Position numbers and translations under genes: made by a program. A stretch of 64,000 nucleotides of DNA from WVZL01 sp041862375. Its GTDB lineage: Bacteria; Acidobacteriota; Aminicenantia; Aminicenantales; Aminicenantaceae. Under the pieces are notes generated by a model. The model had not been told where the DNA came from, ran no database searches, and saw only the letters and a program-made list of their open reading frames with translations. The stretch's first letter is position 1. Each line of letters opens with the position of its first letter. Shown in pieces: positions 58,887 to 64,000 of the stretch. Location: positions 62,001 through 126,000 of the forward strand of contig JBGVTE010000126.1 of assembly GCA_041862375.1 (NCBI GenBank), in the 5' to 3' direction.

Positions 58887-58976
58887 AAGTATCTTTTTAT
58901 ACATTATGGCTATTATCTATATTCTGTTTAACATAAAGGAATTATCCATAATCCAAGAAAATAAAAAAAGATGCTT
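58887..58976 (+). repeat. intergenic inverted-repeat element, copy 5 (inverted orientation)
   Basis: A 90-bp element with outer arms AAGTATCTTTTT (58887-58898) and AAAAAGATGCTT (58965-58976), pairing with one G-U on the plus strand. An inner perfect pair ATTATGG / CCATAAT (58903-58909, 58946-58952) is enclosed. Relative to copies 2 and 3 it is reversed. It lies between the divergent GNAT-like gene and the rnf promoter. Confidence 0.5.
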
Positions 58977-59004
58977 GTAGTTAAAAACACGAAGTAATTC
59001 AGGG

Positions 59005-59032
59005 TTGACAACTTTATGTAACAATTTATAAA
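59005..59032 (+). promoter_or_regulatory. sigma70-type promoter of the rnf operon
   Basis: TTGACA (59005-59010), 16-bp spacer, TATAAA (59027-59032). The leader to rnfC is about 28 nt and contains no Shine-Dalgarno sequence. Confidence 0.7.
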
Positions 59033-59066
59033 CTTTAACTTAATTTTTTCCCGGCACCTTTTACGC

Positions 59067-60392
59067 ATGAAGCTAAAAACCTTTCCTAAAGGGACTCATC
59101 CTCCCGAGTTAAAAGATCTGACAGCTAAGAAGCCTCTTGAATCTATACCGCCTCCAGAGAAGGTTTTCATTCCCCTTCTCCAGCACTTCGGAAGCCCTGC
59201 AGAGTCCCTCGTTAGCAAAGGAGATGAAGTCTGCCTTGGGCAGAAGATTGGAGAATGTAAAACTCTTTTCTCAGCTTCAGTTCATTCAAGCGTCTCTGGC
59301 AAAGTTCTAGCTGTTGATAACCACGTTCACCCTGGAGGAAGCCTGGTGAATACCATCACTATTGCCAATGACGGACAAGACCGCATTTCGCCGGAAATAA
59401 AGGAAAAGGGTGCGCATGTCCTCGAAATGGATATAGGTCCGGATGAAATTCGACATATAGTGAAGGAAGCAGGAATCGTTGGGCTGGGAGGAGCAGCTTT
59501 TCCTACCGCTGTTAAGCTTACACCTCCTAAGGATAAAACGATAGACACCATCATCATCAACGGATGCGAATGCGAACCCATGCTCACCGCAGATTCCAGG
59601 CTTATGCTGGAGTATCCTGAAGATATACTCTACGGAGCAGAAATTATCCGGCTTGCGACTGGAGCAGAAAGAATTATTGTGGGGATAGAGGATAACAAGA
59701 TCGAAGCTTTTAAAACTCTTAAAAATTATGTGAAGAATGCCTCAACAGAAATTGCCCTCCTCAAGACGAAATATCCCCAGGGAGCTGAAAAAAACCTCAT
59801 TTATGCTCTTCTGAAAAGAGAGGTTCCAAGGGGAGGTCTTCCCTTTGATGTTGGAATCGTGGTTCAGAATGTCGGAACATCCAAGGCTATTGGGGATGCA
59901 GTAAAGGATGGTATTCCTCTCCATCAGAGAGCCATAACGGTCTCAGGGTCTGGTATAAAAGATCCAAAGAATGTTATGGTTCGGATTGGAACTCCTTTTA
60001 AAAATGTGATTGAATTTTGCGGAGGATTGAAAGACAATGTTGACACACTCATCATGGGAGGGCCTATGATGGGCATTTCCCAATGGAGCCTGGATGTCCC
60101 TGTCATCAAAGGAACCTCAGGAATATTGGCATGGACATCTTCCCCTTATCAAGAATATGACTGTATACGATGCTCGCGCTGCGTAGATCATTGCCCCATG
60201 GGCCTTGTGCCAACTCAGTTGATGAAATGCGCAAAGTATGAAAATCTTACTGAAGCAGAAAATTGGGGCATACTTGATTGCGTAGAATGCGGCTGTTGTC
60301 AGTACTCATGTCCTGCAAAGATTCCTCTCGTCCACTGGATTCGATTTGGCAAAAATAAGACAATCAGTTTAAGAAGGAAAAAAAGTGCCTGA
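59067..60392 (+). CDS. rnfC: Rnf complex subunit C (NADH-oxidising)
   Basis: 441 residues. The N-terminal domain starts in the family-typical way (Phe-Pro-Lys-Gly-Thr-His-Pro-Pro-Glu). The NADH/FMN-binding part has Gly-Leu-Gly-Gly-Ala-Ala-Phe-Pro-Thr and Asn-Gly-Cys-Glu-Cys-Glu-Pro. Two 4Fe-4S motifs lie near the end (Cys-Ile-Arg-Cys-Ser-Arg-Cys-Val-Asp-His-Cys-Pro and Cys-Val-Glu-Cys-Gly-Cys-Cys-Gln-Tyr-Ser-Cys-Pro). RnfC exchanges electrons with NAD on the cytoplasmic side of the ferredoxin:NAD oxidoreductase. The order C-D-G-E-A-B matches Acetobacterium. Confidence 0.97.
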   Translation: MKLKTFPKGTHPPELKDLTAKKPLESIPPPEKVFIPLLQHFGSPAESLVSKGDEVCLGQKIGECKTLFSASVHSSVSGKVLAVDNHVHPGGSLVNTITIANDGQDRISPEIKEKGAHVLEMDIGPDEIRHIVKEAGIVGLGGAAFPTAVKLTPPKDKTIDTIIINGCECEPMLTADSRLMLEYPEDILYGAEIIRLATGAERIIVGIEDNKIEAFKTLKNYVKNASTEIALLKTKYPQGAEKNLIYALLKREVPRGGLPFDVGIVVQNVGTSKAIGDAVKDGIPLHQRAITVSGSGIKDPKNVMVRIGTPFKNVIEFCGGLKDNVDTLIMGGPMMGISQWSLDVPVIKGTSGILAWTSSPYQEYDCIRCSRCVDHCPMGLVPTQLMKCAKYENLTEAENWGILDCVECGCCQYSCPAKIPLVHWIRFGKNKTISLRRKKSA

Positions 60393-61365
60393 TAGAAACA
60401 CTTCTTTCATCATTCAATCTTCACCTCATCTGAGAGAAAAAGACTCTGTGCCAAAAATAATGTTCACAGTCATAATAAGCCTATTGCCTGCAGCTGTCGG
60501 TTCTATCTATTTTTTCAGATTCAAAGCGGCGGTTCTTCTTTTATGTTGTATAGCCGCCTCCCTTTTGACTGAAGCTCTCTTCATCTGGCTAAGGAAGTTG
60601 TCCTTCCGCTCTCTTGGGGATGGATCGGCAATAATAACAGGAATGCTTCTGGCAATGACGCTTCCTCCCTCCCTTCCCATAGAATTAGGTGTTATCGGAG
60701 CAGTAGCTGCCATCGCTATTGGAAAACAAGTTTTTGGAGGGCTGGGCCACAATATCTTCAATCCGGCATTAGTCGGAAGAGCCTTCCTTCAGACAGCTTT
60801 TCCTGTAGCCATGACTACCTGGGTTCCTCCTGCACTGATAAAAGTAAACACAGCGACCTTTGCCACTCCCCTGGGAAATTTAAAATTCCAGGATGCGATT
60901 GCTCAGGGAACGCTGACGCCCTTAAAGGACCTTTTTTGGGGGAATATCGGGGGCTGCTTGGGTGAAACATCAGCAATTGCCCTCCTCTTAGGAGCTGCTC
61001 TTCTTCTTTATCGTCGGTCAATCGATTGGCGCATTCCGCTCGGAATTATTATTTCTATTGCTTTATTTACAGGTTTTTTTTGGCTTGCTAATCCTGAAAA
61101 ATATGCCTCTCCCCTTTTCCACATTTTATCTGGAGGCCTTATGATAGGGGCCTTTTTCATGGCTACTGATATGGTTACTTCTCCCATTACATCCAGAGGC
61201 ACCTGGATCTACGCTCTCAGCATAGGCTTTGTTATCGGTTTGATCAGACTCTTCGGAGGTTTTGCAGAAGGTGTTATGTACTCCATCCTTTTCATGAATG
61301 CCTTTGTGCCCCTTCTCAACAGATACACCCGCCCTCGAATTTTGGGGGAAACGAGGAAAAAATGA
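60385..61365 (+). CDS. rnfD: Rnf complex subunit D (flavin-binding membrane subunit)
   Basis: 326 residues with about nine membrane segments, normal for RnfD. The start is GTG with AAGGA upstream, overlapping rnfC by 8 nt. The segment Gly-Leu-Gly-His-Asn-Ile-Phe-Asn-Pro-Ala-Leu is typical. The covalent-FMN site, usually Asp-x-x-Ser/Thr-Gly-Ala-Thr, reads Asn155-Thr-Ala-Thr-Phe-Ala-Thr161, so Asp is replaced by Asn and Gly by Phe. Thr161 is the expected FMN anchor. It is part of the membrane path that couples electron flow to Na+ or H+ export. Confidence 0.95.
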   Translation: MPDRNTSFIIQSSPHLREKDSVPKIMFTVIISLLPAAVGSIYFFRFKAAVLLLCCIAASLLTEALFIWLRKLSFRSLGDGSAIITGMLLAMTLPPSLPIELGVIGAVAAIAIGKQVFGGLGHNIFNPALVGRAFLQTAFPVAMTTWVPPALIKVNTATFATPLGNLKFQDAIAQGTLTPLKDLFWGNIGGCLGETSAIALLLGAALLLYRRSIDWRIPLGIIISIALFTGFFWLANPEKYASPLFHILSGGLMIGAFFMATDMVTSPITSRGTWIYALSIGFVIGLIRLFGGFAEGVMYSILFMNAFVPLLNRYTRPRILGETRKK

Positions 61366-61967
61366 GCCTTTTCTCCAGGATGATCGTTGTTTTAACATCA
61401 GTAGGGATACTTTCAGGAGGATTTCTTGCCAGCGTTGGGCTCCTGACAAAAAAGAGAATCGCCCTTAACAAGCAGAGAGAAATAGAGAACGCAATTTTCC
61501 TAGTCGTTCCAGGAACCCACTCCATCCAAAAACTATATGAGGAAAAAGACCTTGTCCTCTATGGAGGGATAGAAGAAGAAGGTAAAATTCTCGGCTATGC
61601 AATCCAGGCATCTGTAGTTGGTTTTCAAGATAAAATTACCTTTATGTTCGGAACAAACATAACGATAACAAAGATAAACAGCCTCACTATTATTGAACAG
61701 AAAGAGACTCCAGGGCTAGGGGCAAAAATCACCAGTCATGAATTTTTTCTCCAGTATTGGAAAAACAAAAACTGCAGTGGCTCCCTTAGCCTCAAAAGGC
61801 CAGCTGTTAGCTCCGCTGATGAACTTTCAGCATCCGAAGTGAATACAATAACTGGAGCAACGATTTCATCTGAAGCAGTCCTTAACTCTGTAAATAAATC
61901 CATAGAAAAATTAAAAACCCTAAAAGAAGGAAGAAAGCTTAACATCAAGGGAGAAAATGCCAGTTAA
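61362..61967 (+). CDS. rnfG: Rnf complex subunit G (periplasmic flavoprotein)
   Basis: 201 residues: one N-terminal membrane anchor (about 8-28) and an FMN-binding domain outside the cytoplasm. The flavinylation motif is Asn161-Thr-Ile-Thr-Gly-Ala-Thr167-Ile-Ser-Ser; most relatives have Asp at the first position. Thr167 should carry FMN, attached by an ApbE enzyme not seen in this window. It also has the family Glu-Thr-Pro-Gly-Leu-Gly-Ala-Lys segment. ATGA overlap with rnfD and 11-nt overlap with rnfE. Confidence 0.95.
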   Translation: MSLFSRMIVVLTSVGILSGGFLASVGLLTKKRIALNKQREIENAIFLVVPGTHSIQKLYEEKDLVLYGGIEEEGKILGYAIQASVVGFQDKITFMFGTNITITKINSLTIIEQKETPGLGAKITSHEFFLQYWKNKNCSGSLSLKRPAVSSADELSASEVNTITGATISSEAVLNSVNKSIEKLKTLKEGRKLNIKGENAS

Positions 61968-62568
61968 AACTGTCGGAGAAGAATTCACCAAGGGATTATG
62001 GAAGGAGAATCCCATTTTTCGCCAGCTCCTGGGTCTGTGTCCGACATTAGCTGTAACAAATGCTGTCATAAACGGTATTGCAATGGGATTAGCCACAACT
62101 TTTGTTCTTGTCCTTAGTTCTATTGTTGTTTCCTCGATAAAAAAAGTCATTCCGCCACAAGTACGGATAGCTTCCTACATTGTTATCATAGCCACATTTG
62201 TTACAATTGCCGACCGTTTCCTCGCTGCCTTCTTCCCTCCTATATCTAAAAATCTGGGTCCTTATGTTCCCTTGATCGTTGTTAACTGTATTATCCTGGG
62301 ACGCCAAGAGGCTTTTTCTTCAAAAAATACAGTGGGCCGCTCTCTGGTTGATGCCTTTGGGATGAGCTCAGGATTTATTATCGCGCTTCTTGTTCTCAGC
62401 ACCATAAGAGAAATTTTGGGAGCAGGGACTTTCCTCGGCTACCAAGTTTTAGGTTCCTGGTTTGAGCCTTGGATAATAATGATACTTCCACCTGGTGCCT
62501 TTATAGCGCTCGGGATCCTCCTCGGCCTTGCCAACAAAATTGAACAGCTATCAAAGTCAAGGAGTTAA
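61957..62568 (+). CDS. rnfE: Rnf complex subunit E
   Basis: 203 residues with six membrane segments, homologous to RnfA and NqrD. It shows Asn-Pro-Ile-Phe-Arg-Gln-Leu-Leu-Gly-Leu-Cys-Pro-Thr-Leu-Ala-Val-Thr and Val-Asn-Cys-Ile-Ile-Leu-Gly-Arg. The two conserved membrane Cys, in Cys-Pro and Asn-Cys, are those that hold the intramembrane iron-sulfur cluster with RnfA. AGGGAG precedes the ATG. Confidence 0.96.
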   Translation: MPVKTVGEEFTKGLWKENPIFRQLLGLCPTLAVTNAVINGIAMGLATTFVLVLSSIVVSSIKKVIPPQVRIASYIVIIATFVTIADRFLAAFFPPISKNLGPYVPLIVVNCIILGRQEAFSSKNTVGRSLVDAFGMSSGFIIALLVLSTIREILGAGTFLGYQVLGSWFEPWIIMILPPGAFIALGILLGLANKIEQLSKSRS

Positions 62569-62570
62569 AG

Positions 62571-63146
62571 ATGGAGATTCTTTCTATATTCATTGCAGCC
62601 ATACTAATTAATAATTTTGTCCTTCGCTACTTCCTCGGAATATGTCCCTTTTTGGGAGTTTCTAAGAAGCTCGACTCTGCTCTTTCGATGGGTCTGGCAG
62701 TAACATTTGTCATGACTATTACTGCTGTTGTTTCCTGGGCAATCAACCACTGGATACTAATCCCTTTTGGTCTGGATTATCTTCAGATAGTCTCTTTTAT
62801 CCTTGTTGTCGCATCTCTAGTACAGCTAGTGGAGATGTTTATCCGAAAAGTTAGCCCCCCTCTGTACCAAGCCCTGGGAATCTACCTACCTCTTATCACT
62901 ACCAATTGCGCTATTATGGGACTAGCACTCCTTGCTGCTTTGAAAAACTATAACTTTCTTGAGGCAGTGATTTTTGGGTTTGGCTCAGGAATCGGCTTCA
63001 CCTTAGCCATTGTCCTTATGGCAGGAATAAGAGAACAACTGGATTTGGCTGATGTTCCAGAGCCGCTTAAAGGGGCTGGAATTTCTCTAATAGTAGCCGG
63101 AATCATGGCTCTTTCTTTTCTCGGCTTTTCTGGAATGATTAAATAG
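62571..63146 (+). CDS. rnfA: Rnf complex subunit A
   Basis: 191 residues, six membrane segments, paralogous to RnfE with opposite topology. It begins with Ile-Asn-Asn-Phe-Val-Leu-Arg-Tyr-Phe-Leu-Gly-Ile-Cys-Pro-Phe-Leu-Gly-Val and has Thr-Thr-Asn-Cys-Ala-Ile-Met-Gly in the middle, again with the two cluster-binding Cys. GGAG stands six bases before the ATG. Confidence 0.97.
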   Translation: MEILSIFIAAILINNFVLRYFLGICPFLGVSKKLDSALSMGLAVTFVMTITAVVSWAINHWILIPFGLDYLQIVSFILVVASLVQLVEMFIRKVSPPLYQALGIYLPLITTNCAIMGLALLAALKNYNFLEAVIFGFGSGIGFTLAIVLMAGIREQLDLADVPEPLKGAGISLIVAGIMALSFLGFSGMIK

Positions 63147-63152
63147 GAATAA

Positions 63153-63956
63153 ATGGATATTTTAGTTCCAATAATCACCATGGGTGCCTTAGGCCTCCTT
63201 TTCTCTCTTGGATTGGTGTTTGCCTACCGAAAGCTTAGAGTTGAAGAAGACCCAAGAGTGGAAAAAATATCAGAAATTCTTCCTCAAGTAAACTGCGGGG
63301 CTTGTGGATATTCAGGCTGCCGTGCCTTTGCCGAGGCAGCTGCAGAAGGGAAGGTTGAATCTAACGGCTGCCCTGTAGGAGGAGAGGAAGTGGCAATCCA
63401 AATCGCTGCTATTCTAGGGGCAGAGAAAAAAGAGGTGCTGAAAAAAATTGCTCGCGTCCACTGCCGTGGAACATGGGAGGCAGCAAAATCCCGAGGCAGC
63501 TACCAGGGACTTACAACTTGTTACGCTTCCCACCTTATCGGAGGAAATAAGCAATGCGTCCATGGCTGTCTGGGACTTGACGATTGTGTTAAATCATGTC
63601 CCTTTGAAGCGATTAAAATGAGCAAAGATGGTATACCTGTTATCATCGAAGACAAATGTACTGCCTGTGGCATATGTGTCGATGAATGCCCTCGAAATAT
63701 TCTTGAACTCCATCTCTTATCTCAAGAAATCATAGTTTTTTGCCGTTCTCTAGACAGAGGGGCAGCGGCACGCAAAGTCTGTAAAAACGCCTGCATAGCC
63801 TGTGGCATATGTGTCAGGGCTTGCCCCGAGGCTATAATTTTAGAGGACAACTTAGCTAAGATTATTGATTATAAAAAAATAAACCCAGAGAAAATTTCTG
63901 AAATTGAAAAATGTCCCACCGACTCAATCGGTCGCCTCAAGAAAGATAAAGAATGA
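63153..63956 (+). CDS. rnfB: Rnf complex subunit B (ferredoxin-accepting polyferredoxin)
   Basis: 267 residues: one N-terminal membrane helix, a 4Fe-4S domain (Asn-Cys-Gly-Ala-Cys-Gly-Tyr-Ser-Gly-Cys, residues about 47-56, with a later Cys), and two to three ferredoxin motifs: Cys-Leu-Gly-Leu-Asp-Asp-Cys...Cys-Pro, Cys-Thr-Ala-Cys-Gly-Ile-Cys-Val-Asp-Glu-Cys-Pro, and Cys-Ile-Ala-Cys-Gly-Ile-Cys-Val-Arg-Ala-Cys-Pro. It is the entry point for electrons from reduced ferredoxin. AGGA precedes the ATG. It overlaps the next gene as ATGA. Confidence 0.97.
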   Translation: MDILVPIITMGALGLLFSLGLVFAYRKLRVEEDPRVEKISEILPQVNCGACGYSGCRAFAEAAAEGKVESNGCPVGGEEVAIQIAAILGAEKKEVLKKIARVHCRGTWEAAKSRGSYQGLTTCYASHLIGGNKQCVHGCLGLDDCVKSCPFEAIKMSKDGIPVIIEDKCTACGICVDECPRNILELHLLSQEIIVFCRSLDRGAAARKVCKNACIACGICVRACPEAIILEDNLAKIIDYKKINPEKISEIEKCPTDSIGRLKKDKE

Positions 63957-64000
63957 AGGAAAAAGTCTTTGTTGTCTCTGCTAAAGAAGAATTTGCACAA
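63953..64000 (+). CDS. start of a further gene in the rnf operon
   Basis: The ATG overlaps the rnfB stop (ATGA) and the frame stays open for 16 codons to the window edge (Met-Lys-Glu-Lys-Val-Phe-Val-Val-Ser-Ala-Lys-Glu-Glu-Phe). This is too short to identify. Coupled translation suggests a product linked to Rnf. Confidence 0.45.
   Translation, partial: MKEKVFVVSAKEEFAQ

Noticed and set aside
1..64000. CRISPR array, prophage, insertion sequence or toxin-antitoxin locus
   Set aside because: No regularly spaced direct repeats, cas genes, transposase, integrase or phage structural genes were seen on either strand.

Overview
This is a gene-dense, AT-rich chromosomal window from a Gram-negative (diderm) bacterium. 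The lipid A gene lpxD, Tat-type proteins, a six-subunit Rnf complex and a TolB/TPR serine-threonine kinase suggest an anaerobic or facultative lineage resembling Aminicenantes/Acidobacteriota. That placement is an inference from gene content only and would need 16S rRNA or marker-gene phylogeny. There are no transposase, integrase, phage or CRISPR signatures. Almost all genes are housekeeping genes packed into operons with 1-20 nt overlaps.

Layout. 1-249: end of lpxD. 309-16819 (minus): trxB-trxA-glgA; nadK-tlyA; dxs-ispA-xseB-xseA-ymdB-rny; a structured, 6S-like intergenic stretch; then zapA, a coiled-coil protein, pheT-pheS-rplT-rpmI-infC, which continues into thrS and a tRNA-Val. 19100-25275 (plus): a YfcE-like phosphodiesterase, a tiny basic ORF, and a tight operon of a COG2403 P-loop protein, carbamate kinase, ornithine carbamoyltransferase and a large unknown protein. 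25280-40002 (minus): a SelB-like protein without GTPase domain, rnr, an unknown, coaX, birA, valS, a receiver protein lacking its phospho-acceptor, dnaE and guaA. 40209-45114 (plus): apgM, amidase, DUF362 protein and a polyferredoxin. 45273-51215 (minus): etfAB and the fatty-acid/phospholipid cluster fabF-acpP-fabG-plsX-rpmF-yceD. 51456-54480 (plus): a small unknown and polA. 54935-58810 (minus): kinase and GNAT-like protein. 59067-64000 (plus): rnfCDGEAB and the start of another gene.

How the genes work together. The energy genes (Rnf, EtfAB, the NapH/NapG-like polyferredoxin with its DUF362 partner) point to ferredoxin- and flavin-based electron transfer at the membrane. Carbamate kinase plus OTCase suggests ATP recovery from carbamoyl phosphate, although no arginine deiminase is present here. 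The thrS-infC-rpmI-rplT-pheS-pheT order is the classical translation cluster, and infC keeps the classical AUU start preceded by a strong Shine-Dalgarno sequence.

Most unusual observations: (1) a dispersed family of at least five intergenic inverted-repeat elements with related AAGCATC...CCGTGAT arms; (2) a SelB homologue reduced to domain 3 plus winged helices; (3) a PheT lacking the tRNA-binding OB domain; (4) a run of promoters whose -10 box lies only 6-11 nt before the start codon (leaderless messages); (5) a receiver protein with Ser in place of the phospho-acceptor Asp, lying between two of the repeat elements; (6) Rnf flavinylation motifs with Asn in place of Asp; (7) a structured RNA candidate between zapA and rny.
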